From: Blastococcus colisei
GTDB taxonomy: Bacteria; Actinomycetota; Actinomycetes; Mycobacteriales; Geodermatophilaceae
Reading direction: 5' to 3'
Assembly (NCBI RefSeq): GCF_006717095.1
Contig: NZ_VFQE01000002.1
Location: forward strand, 558,001-622,000
DNA: 64,000 nucleotides
Shown here: in pieces, positions 36,709 through 45,994 of the stretch
Position numbering within the stretch: the stretch's first letter is position 1
How the letters are laid out: each line of letters starts with the position of its first letter
Notes under the pieces: generated by a model
Database searches by the model: none
Told to the model about the DNA's origin: nothing
Seen by the model: the letters and a program-made list of their open reading frames with translations, nothing else
Program-made: the position numbers and the translations under genes

Positions 36709-36822
36709 GCCCATTGTGACGACGAGCACGGCCCGGCAGGCTCAGCGGGACGTACTCGTGACCCAATCGTCGCCGACAGGTTCTCCGGTCGGTCGACGAC
36801 CCCTCCCCGACGAAGAGGAGCA

Positions 36823-37687
36823 GTGGGCCCCTTGGCGCAGCCGCCTCCGCACTCCGGCAGCCAGCCTTCTCAGGACAGAACGCCCACAGCACGGCTCGAG
36901 ATGAGCGGCATCAGCGTCGCCTTCGGCGGCGTCGCCGCGCTCACCGATGTCTCGCTCACCGTGGAGCCAGGGCAGGTGCACGGGCTCATCGGCCCGAACG
37001 GCGCCGGCAAGACGACGCTCTTCAACGTCGCCTGCGGCCTCGTCCGCCCCTCCGGCGGCCGGATCACCTGGCGGGACCAGGAACTGCGCCGGCTCAAGCC
37101 CAGCCAGCTCAGCGGCCTGGGCATCTCCCGCACGCTGCAGGGAGTCGGGCTGTTCGCCGGCATGACCGTCCTCGAGAACGTGATGGTCGGTGCACACCGG
37201 CACGGACGGGCGGGCTTCCTCTCCGCGCTGCTCGCCCTCCCGACGTCCGACAAGGACGAGCGACAACTCCGCGAGCGGGCACAGAAGGCGCTGGTGGAGC
37301 TGGGCGCCGAGGACTACGCCGGCCGCTACCCGGGCAGCCTCCCGTACCCGGTGCAGAAGCGGGTGGCGCTGGCCCGTGCGCTCGTCTCCGATCCCGACCT
37401 GCTGCTCCTCGACGAGCCGGCGTCCGGCCTGGCCGAGGACGAGATGCACGAGCTCGGCGAGCTGATCCGTTCGCTCTCCTCCCGGATGAGCGTCCTGCTG
37501 GTCGAGCACCACATGGACCTGGTCATGCGGGTGTGCGACCGGATCACCGTCCTGGACTCGGGCGAGCAGATCGCGGCCGGCACCCCGGCCGAGGTCCAGG
37601 CCGACCCGAAGGTCACCGAGGCCTACCTCGGGGACGAGGTCGTCGAGACCGACGCCGCGGAGCTCACCCGGACCGACGGAGGTCGCA

Positions 37688-37695
<8 letters not shown>
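36823..37695 (+). CDS. Branched-chain amino acid-type ABC transporter ATPase (LivG-like)
   Basis: 290 residues from GTG 36823 (AGAGGAGC site). Walker A IGPNGAGKTT (~60), Walker B LLLLDEPASGLAEDE and the C-terminal VVLVEHHMDL-like tail are clear. The signature is odd: instead of LSGGQ the sequence reads LPYPVQKRVALARAL, a known feature of some LivG proteins. The first gene of a five-gene importer; livF follows with an 8-base overlap. Confidence 0.87.
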
Positions 37696-38458
<763 letters not shown>

Positions 38459-38494
38459 CCCGCCCCGCCCCTCCGGTCAAGGAAGGCACACTTC

Positions 38495-39379
38495 GTGCAG
38501 CAGTTCGTGAACGTGACCCTCACCGGGTTCACCCAGGGCATGATCTACGCGGCGTTCGCCCTCGCCCTGGTGCTGATCTGGCGGTCCACCCGGATCGTCA
38601 ACTTCGCGCAGGGCTCGATGGCGGCCGCCACCGCGTTCATCGCGCTGGCGCTCATCAACGCCGGGCTGTCCTACTGGATCGCCTTCGTGGTGGCGCTGGC
38701 AAGCGGCTTCCTCCTCGGCGCGATCGTCGAGCGGGTCATCATCCGGCCGGTCGAAGGCGGCCCCGAGCTCAACGCGGTCATCGTGACGCTGGGCCTGTTC
38801 GTCGCGATCCAGGCCAGCATCGCGATCATCTTCGGTTCCTCGTTCCAGTCGTTCCCGACGCCATTCGGCGTCCGCGGCTTCGAGCTCGGCGACAACACCA
38901 TCGCCCTCACGCCCACGAGCCTCTACATCATCGGGTCCGTCCTGATCACGATGGCTCTGCTGGTGGCCCTCTTCCGCTTCACGAGGGTCGGTCTGGCCAT
39001 GCGCGCCTCGGCGTTCGGCCAGGAGGTCGCCCGGCTGCTCGGCGTCAAGGTCGGCCGCATGCTCACCCTGGGCTGGGCGCTGGCCGCCGTGGTGGGCTCC
39101 CTCTCCGGGCTGCTCATCGCGGGCGGCGGATTCGTCTACCCGGCCTACATGGACAGCCTGATCGTGTTCGGGTTCGTCGCCGCGGTGCTCGGCGGCCTGG
39201 ACTCCCCCATCGGCGCCGTCGTCGGCGGACTCATCCTCGGCCTGGCCCTGAGCTACGTCAGTGGCTACGCCCCCCGCGGCAGCGCGCTGGTCAACATCGC
39301 CGCCCTGGTGATCCTGATGTTCGTCCTGCTCGTCCGACCCGGCGGCCTCTTCGCCAGCAGCACGGCCCGGAGGGCATGA
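38495..39379 (+). CDS. Branched-chain amino acid-type ABC transporter permease (LivH-like)
   Basis: 294 residues from GTG 38495 (AAGGAAG site), about eight membrane spans. The opening FTQGMIYAAFALALVLIWRSTRIVNFAQG, with NFAQG, and the GLAMRASAFGQEVARLLGVK coupling loop are diagnostic for LivH permeases. Ends with ATGA overlap into livM. Confidence 0.88.
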   Translation: MQQFVNVTLTGFTQGMIYAAFALALVLIWRSTRIVNFAQGSMAAATAFIALALINAGLSYWIAFVVALASGFLLGAIVERVIIRPVEGGPELNAVIVTLGLFVAIQASIAIIFGSSFQSFPTPFGVRGFELGDNTIALTPTSLYIIGSVLITMALLVALFRFTRVGLAMRASAFGQEVARLLGVKVGRMLTLGWALAAVVGSLSGLLIAGGGFVYPAYMDSLIVFGFVAAVLGGLDSPIGAVVGGLILGLALSYVSGYAPRGSALVNIAALVILMFVLLVRPGGLFASSTARRA

Positions 39380-40566
39380 CGATGAGCGAGTCGCAGACGC
39401 CCCTGTCCACGTCCGGCCCGGACGGCGCCGGGAAAGCGACCGACGACGCGCCGGCGAAGGCCACCGCCGCCGCGAACGCGCCCTCCGCGCAGGCCACCGG
39501 TGGGCGGTCGTTCCTGCCGAAGTCGACGCTGCTGCGCCACCTGACCGTCGTGCTCCTGGCCGTGGTCGGAGCGGTGATCCTGCTGGAGATCACCGACCCG
39601 TTCACCAACTCGCAGCTGGCCACCCTGTCCTACTACGCGATCGCCGCGGGCGGGCTCACGGTGCTGACGGGCCTCAACGGGCAGATCTCCCTCGGCCACG
39701 GCGCGCTCATGGCGGTCGGCGCCTACACCACGGCGCTCTTCCTGCAGGCCGAGGAGCCGATCGCCCTGCCGCTGATCCTGCTCGTCGCGACGGTGACGGC
39801 GACCGTCGTCGGCGCGCTGGTCGGCGTGGCCGCCGCCCGGCTGCACGGCCCCTACCTCGCGGGTGCCACGCTCGCCCTCGCGGTCGGTCTGCCCGGGCTG
39901 GCCATCTACTTCCACGACACTCTCGGTGGGGAACAAGGCATCCGTGTCCGTGCACCGCGCCCGCCGGAGAGCTTCGAGACCTTCATCGGCTGGGTCTCGG
40001 GCAACTCTGCGACCGGCACGAAGTGGCTGGCCTACGTCGGGGCGATCTGCCTGATCCTCACCTATTTCCTCCTTGCCAACCTGGTGCGCAGCCGCATCGG
40101 CCGCACCTGGCGGGCGGTGCGCGACCAGGAGGTCGCCGCCGAGCTGGCCGGCATCAACCTCGGCGCCTGGCGAGTGCTGGCCTTCATCGTGAGCGCCGCC
40201 GCCGCCGGGCTGGCGGGCGGTGTGCTGGCGCTGGTCGTCCGGCTCGCCGCACCCAGCGGATTCACCCTCGTGCTCTCGCTGGCGCTGCTGACCGCGATCG
40301 TGCTGGGTGGTCTCGGCAGCCTGCTGGGGGCGCTGCTCGGGTCGGCGCTGCTGGTCTTCCTGCCGCCGTTCGTCACCAACCTGGGCACCGACTTCGGGCT
40401 CAACAACACCGAGGCCGCGCAGCTGGCGCCCTTCGTCTACGGCGTCGTCCTCATCGTGGCGATGATCTTCGCCCCGGCAGGCTTCGTCGGCACCATCCGC
40501 CTCCGCTGGCTGACCTACCGGGCGAAGCAGCGAGCGGCGGCCGCCCGCGCCTCGAGCGGGAGGTGA
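39376..40566 (+). CDS. Branched-chain amino acid-type ABC transporter permease (LivM-like)
   Basis: 396 residues. An unusually long Ala/Pro/Thr-rich cytoplasmic N-terminus (~1-50) precedes the first span. The remaining spans include GLTVLTGLNGQISLGHGALMAVGAY, the LivM marker, and GRTWRAVRDQEVAAELAGIN, the coupling loop. Partner of LivH in the channel. Confidence 0.88.
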   Translation: MTMSESQTPLSTSGPDGAGKATDDAPAKATAAANAPSAQATGGRSFLPKSTLLRHLTVVLLAVVGAVILLEITDPFTNSQLATLSYYAIAAGGLTVLTGLNGQISLGHGALMAVGAYTTALFLQAEEPIALPLILLVATVTATVVGALVGVAAARLHGPYLAGATLALAVGLPGLAIYFHDTLGGEQGIRVRAPRPPESFETFIGWVSGNSATGTKWLAYVGAICLILTYFLLANLVRSRIGRTWRAVRDQEVAAELAGINLGAWRVLAFIVSAAAAGLAGGVLALVVRLAAPSGFTLVLSLALLTAIVLGGLGSLLGALLGSALLVFLPPFVTNLGTDFGLNNTEAAQLAPFVYGVVLIVAMIFAPAGFVGTIRLRWLTYRAKQRAAAARASSGR

Positions 40567-40616
40567 GGACGTCCCGATCCGTCCGCCCCACTCAGCGCAC
40601 TGCCGATAACCAGACT

Positions 40617-40636
40617 CCCGGGCACCGATGCCCGGG
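40617..40636 (+). terminator. Intercistronic stem-loop before the binding-protein gene
   Basis: Arms CCCGGGCA / TGCCCGGG with a 4-base loop, 20 bases before the binding-protein start. It may protect the downstream message or partially terminate the upstream one. Confidence 0.45.
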
Positions 40637-40655
40637 CCGCACCAGAGGAGAACTG

Positions 40656-42008
40656 TTGTCCAGATCCTCCCGACGACTTGTGACTGTTCTCGCCACAGCC
40701 ACCGTCGCCTCCACCGTTGCCGCCTGCGGCGGCGGCAGTGACGGCGGCGGAGGCGGTGGCGGTGGCGGGGGCGAGAACGAGGCCTCCGACATCGGGATCA
40801 CCGAGAACTCCATCAAGCTCGGCGCCCACTACCCGCTGACCGGTGTGGCCGCCCCCGGCTACAGCGAGATCCCGACCGGCGTCGAGGCCTACTTCGAGTG
40901 CCTCAACCAGGCGGGCGGGGTCAACGGCCGCGAGGTGGAGTTCATCTACCGCGACGACGCCTACAACCCCACCCAGACCAGCCAGGTCGTGAACCAGCTG
41001 GTGCTCGAGGACGAGGTTTTCGCGATCATGGGCGGCCTCGGCACGCCCACCCACAGCGCCGTCCTCGACTTCCTGAACAGCGAAGGCGTGCCGGACCTGT
41101 TCGTCGCGTCCGGCTCGCTGCTGTGGGGCGAGGACCCGGAGGCCAACCCGTACACCTTCGGCTGGCAGACCGACTACATGAGCGAGGGGAAGATCATCGG
41201 CGAGTACATCGCCGAGGAGTTCCCGGACGCCAAGGTCGGTCTCTTCCTCCAGGACGACGACTTCGGCGAGGACGGCGAGGCCGGCATCCGCCAGTACATC
41301 GACGACCAGATCGTCGCCGCGGTGCGGTACGTGCCGGGCAACACCAACATCGCCCCGCAGATCTCCGAGCTGCAGGCGGCCGGAGCCGACTTCGTCGTCG
41401 GCTTCAACGTGCCGAGCTACACCGCCCTGTCGCAGCTGACCGCGCTGCAGCTCGGCTACCAGCCGCAGCAGTGGTTCTACTCCAACGTGGGTTCTGACCC
41501 GAACCTGGTCGGCTCGCTGCTGGCCCGCTTCTCCCAGGGCGCGGTGAGCGACGCCAGCCTGCTCGACGGTGCGCTGACCACCGGCTACCTGCCGACGGTC
41601 GACATGACCGACAACCCGTGGATCCAGGAGTTCCAGCGGATCTGGGACGAGTGCGGTGGCGAGGGTGAGCTCACCAACTACCGCGTCTACGGCATGTCCC
41701 AGGCCTACACGACGACTCAGGCCCTGCAGGCCGCGGGCCAGAACCCGACCCGCGACGGCCTGGTCGAGGCCATCGAGACCGCCGGCGCCGACTGGGAGGG
41801 CCCGGTGTTCGCGCCGTTCCGCTACTCCGAGGACAGCCACATGGGGACCAGCGGAATGTCGATCGAGCGCATCGTCGGCAATGGCTCCGAGGAGGTGCAG
41901 CCGGTCCGGGTGACCGACATCGGTGACGCCCCGATCGAGGAGTTCGACGGCGAGGCCGCCACGCCTCCGGAGAACGCCATCCCCGACGAGGAGTCGGTCG
42001 TCGACTGA
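40656..42008 (+). CDS. Branched-chain amino acid-type substrate-binding lipoprotein (LivK-like)
   Basis: 450 residues from TTG 40656, the only start that keeps both GAGGAG spacing and a full signal peptide. The lipobox ends VAAC; the mature protein starts with a Gly-rich run (GGGSDGGGGGG) and then the periplasmic-binding type I fold (KLGAHYPLTGVAAPGYSEIPTG, VNGREVEFIYRDDAYNP, YRVYGMSQAYTTTQAL). The size exceeds E. coli LivK and fits actinobacterial receptors for branched-chain amino acids or similar (amide, urea) ligands. Last gene of the importer operon. Confidence 0.87.
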   Translation: MSRSSRRLVTVLATATVASTVAACGGGSDGGGGGGGGGGENEASDIGITENSIKLGAHYPLTGVAAPGYSEIPTGVEAYFECLNQAGGVNGREVEFIYRDDAYNPTQTSQVVNQLVLEDEVFAIMGGLGTPTHSAVLDFLNSEGVPDLFVASGSLLWGEDPEANPYTFGWQTDYMSEGKIIGEYIAEEFPDAKVGLFLQDDDFGEDGEAGIRQYIDDQIVAAVRYVPGNTNIAPQISELQAAGADFVVGFNVPSYTALSQLTALQLGYQPQQWFYSNVGSDPNLVGSLLARFSQGAVSDASLLDGALTTGYLPTVDMTDNPWIQEFQRIWDECGGEGELTNYRVYGMSQAYTTTQALQAAGQNPTRDGLVEAIETAGADWEGPVFAPFRYSEDSHMGTSGMSIERIVGNGSEEVQPVRVTDIGDAPIEEFDGEAATPPENAIPDEESVVD

Positions 42009-42067
42009 AAGAGGACCCCGTCCTCCTCACCCTTCGCAAGCTCAGGGTGAGCCTCTGGACGGGGCCA
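42009..42067. repeat. Terminator-like palindromic repeat, family 3, copy 3
   Basis: Immediately after the binding-protein stop: GGACCCCGTCC and GGACGGGGCC outer arms enclosing an inner CTCACCC / GGGTGAG stem. Same architecture as copy 4 at 44976-45032. Confidence 0.7.
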
Positions 42068-42231
42068 ACGGCGGGCCGCCGGTCTCCTTCGGGAGACCGG
42101 CGGCCCGTCGCCTTTCCCGGGCTCGGGCTGCGCGGGCCGTCCGCACGACCGATGATCAACTCGGACGGCCGACGGCGCGTGCCCCGTACCGGGATCGCGT
42201 CCAGGCAACGCCGCACGGATGAGGAGCGACG

Positions 42232-43227
42232 ATGACGCAGGCGACCGGACAGATGCGGATGGCGCGGACGATCCGGCGGGCCGTCGTCACGGGCGGCGCC
42301 GGGTTCCTCGGCTCCCACCTCTGCGAGCACCTGCTCGAGCGCGGTGTCGAGGTGGTCTGCCTGGACAACTTCCTCACCGGCTCGCCGGAGAACGTGCGGC
42401 ACCTGATGGAGCACCCCGGCTTCCGGCTGGTCCGCTGCGACGTCACCGACTTCGTGCACGTCCCCGGCCCGGTCGACCTGGTCCTGCACTTCGCCTCGCC
42501 GGCCAGCCCGATCGACTACCTGAAGATGCCGATCGAGACCCTGAAGGTCGGCAGCCTCGGCACCCTGCACACCCTCGGGCTGGCCCACGAGAAGGACGCC
42601 CGTTACGTGCTCGCCTCCACCTCCGAGGTCTACGGCGATCCCCTGGAGCACCCGCAGCGCGAGGAGTACTGGGGGAACGTCAACCCGATCGGGCCGCGCG
42701 GTGTCTACGACGAGGCCAAACGGTTCAGCGAGGCCATGACCACCGCCTACCGGACGTCGAAGGGCACCGACACCGGCATCGTCCGGATCTTCAACACCTA
42801 CGGACCGCGGATGCGCGCCGACGACGGCCGCGCCATCCCGGCCTTCGTCTCGCAGGCGCTGGACGGACGGCCACTGACCGTCGCCGGCGACGGCTCCCAG
42901 ACGCGGTCGATCTGCTACGTCGACGACACCGTCCGCGGCATCCTCGCGCTGGCCTTCTCCCACCACGCCGGGCCGGTGAACATCGGCAACCCCGACGAAC
43001 TCTCCATGCTGCAGCTGGCCGAGCGGATCGTGCAGATGACCGGCTCGAGCTCCCCGATCAGCTACATCGATCTGCCGGTGGACGATCCGAAGGTCCGCCG
43101 TCCCGACACCACCCGCGCCGAGCAGCTGCTCGACTGGCGGCCCGCGGTGCCGTCTGACGAGGGTCTGCGCCGGACGGTCGACTGGTTCGCGGCACAGCGC
43201 GACAGCGCTGCTCTGCGCGCCGGGTGA
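42232..43227 (+). CDS. UDP-glucuronic acid decarboxylase-like SDR
   Basis: 331 residues, extended short-chain dehydrogenase. Rossmann GGAGFLGSHL (~21), substrate motif HFASPASPIDYLKMPIETLKVG, ASTSEVYGDPLEHPQ and the YxxxK pair in VYDEAKRFSEA, followed by GPRMRADDGRAIP. This set is characteristic of UDP-xylose synthase (oxidative decarboxylation of UDP-glucuronate to UDP-xylose) and not of the heptose epimerase HldD. It lies 3.4 kb left of the heptose/glycosyltransferase operon and may supply a pentose donor. Confidence 0.82.
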   Translation: MTQATGQMRMARTIRRAVVTGGAGFLGSHLCEHLLERGVEVVCLDNFLTGSPENVRHLMEHPGFRLVRCDVTDFVHVPGPVDLVLHFASPASPIDYLKMPIETLKVGSLGTLHTLGLAHEKDARYVLASTSEVYGDPLEHPQREEYWGNVNPIGPRGVYDEAKRFSEAMTTAYRTSKGTDTGIVRIFNTYGPRMRADDGRAIPAFVSQALDGRPLTVAGDGSQTRSICYVDDTVRGILALAFSHHAGPVNIGNPDELSMLQLAERIVQMTGSSSPISYIDLPVDDPKVRRPDTTRAEQLLDWRPAVPSDEGLRRTVDWFAAQRDSAALRAG

Positions 43228-43278
43228 GCGAAAGGCCACACGGAGTTCGCTTCCCGGCCATCTAGGCTGTCGGTGGCG

Positions 43279-43308
43279 GACTCGGGGGAGCCGCACACCC
43301 CCCGAGTC
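43279..43308. promoter_or_regulatory. Hairpin upstream of the VWA protein gene
   Basis: Arms GACTCGGGGG / CCCCCGAGTC with a 10-base loop, between the SDR stop and the VWA start. It may terminate the SDR transcript or be part of the next leader. Confidence 0.45.
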
Positions 43309-43325
43309 GACCACAGAGAGCGAGC

Positions 43326-44972
43326 ATGGGCCGCCACGCCGATCCCACTGCAACACGCCGCTGGGCGCCCCTCCCCCTCCTCGTCGCTGCCGGCGTCGTC
43401 GTCCTGCTGGTCGCCGGTGGGCTGGTCTGGGGGCTGACCGGCTCCGAGGCCTGCGAGACCCGCCGGACCGTCGCCGTCACGGTCGCCCCCGAGCTCGGAC
43501 CCCTCGCCCAGGACCTCCTGGCGCAGCCGGTGCAGCTCGACGGCGGCGTCTGCGCGGTGGCCGAGGTGACCGCGCAGCAGCCGCTGCAGACCGTCGGCGA
43601 CCTGGCCGCCCTGGACGCCGAGGCCCTGCCCGACGTGTGGGTGCCCGACTCCTCGCTGTGGGTCGCCCGCGCCGGGGACGCGTCCCTGGAGGCCGTGGGC
43701 TCGTTCGCCTCCTCTCCCGTGGTGCTGGCGACCAGCCGGGAGGCGGTCGAGTCGCTGGGCTGGGCCGGCACGGCACCGGGCTGGGGGCAGGCCCTCGCCG
43801 GCGAGCAGCCCCTGACGGTGCCCGACCTCGCGACCAGCGCCGAGGGGCTGGCCGCGCTCGGCGCCGTCCGCGGCGCTCTGGGTGCTGGTGAGGACGCCGA
43901 CAACGCCGTCGTCCAGGCCGTCCTCGCTGCTCAGCGTGGACCGGCGATCTCGGCCGTCGACGGACTCGCCGCCGGCCGGGACGGCGGCGCGGACGCCCCT
44001 CTCGTGCCGGTGAGCGAGCAGGAGGTCTACATCTCCAACCAGGCCTCGGACCAGGAGGCCCAGGACTCCTCTCTGGTCGCCGTCTACCCCGCCGAGGGCA
44101 GCCCGTCGCTGGACTACCCGATCGTGCGGGTCGGCTCCCCGTCCGGGGATGCGGCCACGGCGGTCGAAGCCATCGTGCGCCGGCTGACGTCGGACACCGC
44201 GCGCACCGCCGCCGTCGCCGCGGGTTTCCGCGACCGCGACGGCTCGGCCCCCGTGGACGCCGACGAGGCAGGCATCCAGCGGGCGGCCCCCACGGCGCTC
44301 GAGCTGGACCCGGCCGCCGTGCAGGCGCTGCTCGCGCGGCTGTCCAGCCTCGCCTCGCCGTCCCGCATCCTGGCGGCCTTCGACGTGTCGACGTCCATGG
44401 AAGCCCCGGTCGGCGCCGGCACCCGCGCCACCCTGGCCCGCGACGCCGCCAAGGCGACGCTCTCCCTGGTGCCCGGCGACTACGCGATCGGCCTGTGGGC
44501 GTTCGCCTACCAGCTCGAGAACGGCCAGGACTGGACCGAGCTCGTCCCCACCCGCGAACTGGACGCCGACGTCGAGGGCCGGCCGCAGCGGGAGATCCTC
44601 GACAGCCAGCTCGACACCATCCCGGGCCGGCTGACCCCGGGCGGAACGGGGCTGTACGACACCACTCTGGCCGCGGTGCGGGTCGCGCGGGAGAACTACG
44701 ACCCCACCGCGGTCAACAGCGTCCTGGTGCTCACCGACGGCACCAACGAGGACGACGAGGCGGGCATCACCCTGGACAACCTGCTCATCACGTTGGCGGC
44801 CGAGGCGAACCCCGAACGGCCGGTCAAGGTCATCGGTGTGGCGCTGGGCCCGGACGCCGACCTCGCGGCCCTGGAGCAGATCGCCGAGGCGACCGCCGGC
44901 GCGGCCTACTCGGCGGTCGACCCGGCCGACCTGCAGACGGTCCTCTTCGACGCCCTGCGCCAGCGCGACTAG
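43326..44972 (+). CDS. Substrate-binding and VWA domain-containing membrane protein
   Basis: 548 residues. N-terminal anchor or signal (~15-37, LPLLVAAGVVVLLVAGGLVWGL) without lipobox. A periplasmic-binding-like domain (~45-330, PLAQDLLAQPVQLDGGVCAVAEVTAQQPL) is followed by a VWA domain (~345-545) with the metal-ion-dependent motif DVSTSM and a conserved Asp/Thr face (VLVLTDGTNEDD). Exported and cell-surface attached. Such proteins are often found beside glycosylation genes, but no role is proven here. Confidence 0.8.
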   Translation: MGRHADPTATRRWAPLPLLVAAGVVVLLVAGGLVWGLTGSEACETRRTVAVTVAPELGPLAQDLLAQPVQLDGGVCAVAEVTAQQPLQTVGDLAALDAEALPDVWVPDSSLWVARAGDASLEAVGSFASSPVVLATSREAVESLGWAGTAPGWGQALAGEQPLTVPDLATSAEGLAALGAVRGALGAGEDADNAVVQAVLAAQRGPAISAVDGLAAGRDGGADAPLVPVSEQEVYISNQASDQEAQDSSLVAVYPAEGSPSLDYPIVRVGSPSGDAATAVEAIVRRLTSDTARTAAVAAGFRDRDGSAPVDADEAGIQRAAPTALELDPAAVQALLARLSSLASPSRILAAFDVSTSMEAPVGAGTRATLARDAAKATLSLVPGDYAIGLWAFAYQLENGQDWTELVPTRELDADVEGRPQREILDSQLDTIPGRLTPGGTGLYDTTLAAVRVARENYDPTAVNSVLVLTDGTNEDDEAGITLDNLLITLAAEANPERPVKVIGVALGPDADLAALEQIAEATAGAAYSAVDPADLQTVLFDALRQRD

Positions 44973-44975
44973 ACG

Positions 44976-45032
44976 AAGGACCCCGTCCCTCTCACCCCTC
45001 GCACGCTCGGGGCGAGCCTCCGGACGGGGCCG
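44976..45032. repeat. Terminator-like palindromic repeat, family 3, copy 4
   Basis: Starts four bases after the VWA stop: GGACCCCGTCC outer arm, inner CTCACCCC hairpin, GGACGGGGCC. It sits between convergent VWA and GT9 genes. Confidence 0.7.
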
Positions 45033-45038
45033 CGGGGA

Positions 45039-45986
45039 TCACCTCGTCGGCAGGGCGTCGAGAGCGCGCAGCACCTCGTCGACGGTCACCTTCGCCAGCG
45101 CCGGGTCGAGCTCGGTGCCCCACGGGTCGCCGGCACCGTCGCCGTGCCAGAGGACGACGTGCAGCGGCCCGTCGTTCTCGTGCCGGACCGGCGGACCCCA
45201 CAGCGCCGGCGACACCGGCCCGAACAGCACCACCGACGGGCGGCGGTAGGCGGTGGCGAGGTGGGCGACGCCGGTGTCGCCGCAGACCACGACCCGCGCG
45301 GCAGCTACCACGGCGGCGAGCTCCAGCGAGGACGTCCGGCCGGCCAGCACCGCCTCCTCCCCCAGCCCGGCCAGCCCGGCGACCGTGGCCGCCAGCTCGA
45401 CCTCCGTCGGCCCGCCGGTGATCCGGACGTCGTGCCCGAGGCCGGCCAGGTGCCGGGCGACAGCGGCGAACCGGTCCGGCGGCCAGCGCCGTCCCGGGTA
45501 GGCGGCGCCCGGATGCACCACGGTGGCCCCCGCGACGGGCGGCGGCACCGGCGGGACGGCGAGGTCGAGGGCGTCGGGGTCGGCGGCGACCCCCAGCCCC
45601 TCGGAGACCAGCCGGCACCAGCGGTGCACCTCGTGCTCGTCGGCGTACCAGGCCGGCCCCGGGTAGCCCGGGCTGTCGAAGGTGAGCAGCCGCGCCGGCT
45701 CCAGCTCGGCGACGATCGCGTGGGAGGCGGGGCCCTTGCCGTGCAGGTCGACGGCGAGCTCCGGTGACGGACCGGTCCAGTCCAGCGGTTCCAGCTCGCG
45801 GGCGGGCAGCACCTCGTCGACGACATCGATCAGCTGGGCGAGGGGCTCCAGCGCGGCCGTCGTCGCCAGGACCAGCCGGTGGTCCGGGACCGCCGACCGG
45901 ATCGCCCGGATCGCCGGGACGCCGGTCAGCAGGTCGCCCAGACCCAGCGGCCGCAGCACCACCGCCCGAGGGGCAGTTATGGCCAT
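45039..45986 (-). CDS. Glycosyltransferase family 9 (heptosyltransferase-like), copy 1
   Basis: 315 residues from ATG 45986. GT9 features: RPLGLGDLLTGVPAIRAIR at the N-terminus, HPGAAYPGRRWPPDRF, GDTGVAHLATAYRRPSVVLFGP in the C-terminal donor-binding half. Relatives transfer ADP-heptose to lipopolysaccharide cores, but this organism should have none, so the acceptor is probably a different surface glycan. The start codon lies inside a half copy of the TATGGCCATA repeat (45972-45986), eight bases after the hldE stop. Confidence 0.83.
   Translation of the reverse strand: MAITAPRAVVLRPLGLGDLLTGVPAIRAIRSAVPDHRLVLATTAALEPLAQLIDVVDEVLPARELEPLDWTGPSPELAVDLHGKGPASHAIVAELEPARLLTFDSPGYPGPAWYADEHEVHRWCRLVSEGLGVAADPDALDLAVPPVPPPVAGATVVHPGAAYPGRRWPPDRFAAVARHLAGLGHDVRITGGPTEVELAATVAGLAGLGEEAVLAGRTSSLELAAVVAAARVVVCGDTGVAHLATAYRRPSVVLFGPVSPALWGPPVRHENDGPLHVVLWHGDGAGDPWGTELDPALAKVTVDEVLRALDALPTR
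45972..45986. repeat. Half copy of the TATGGCCATA repeat at the GT9 start
   Basis: GGCAGTTATGGCCAT, matching one arm of 2721-2793, oriented so that it provides the ATG of the GT9 gene (minus strand Met-Ala-Ile-Thr-Ala). Confidence 0.65.
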
Positions 45987-45994
45987 TTCTGTCG

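Noticed and set aside
42219-43157. Alternate plus-strand frame overlapping the UDP-glucuronate decarboxylase gene
   Set aside because: Arg/Pro-rich shadow in another frame of a gene with a full Rossmann and YxxxK signature.
42232-43227. ADP-heptose epimerase (HldD) call for the SDR
   Set aside because: The PASPIDYLKMP and STSEVYGDPLEHPQ signatures point to UDP-glucuronate decarboxylase, not HldD.
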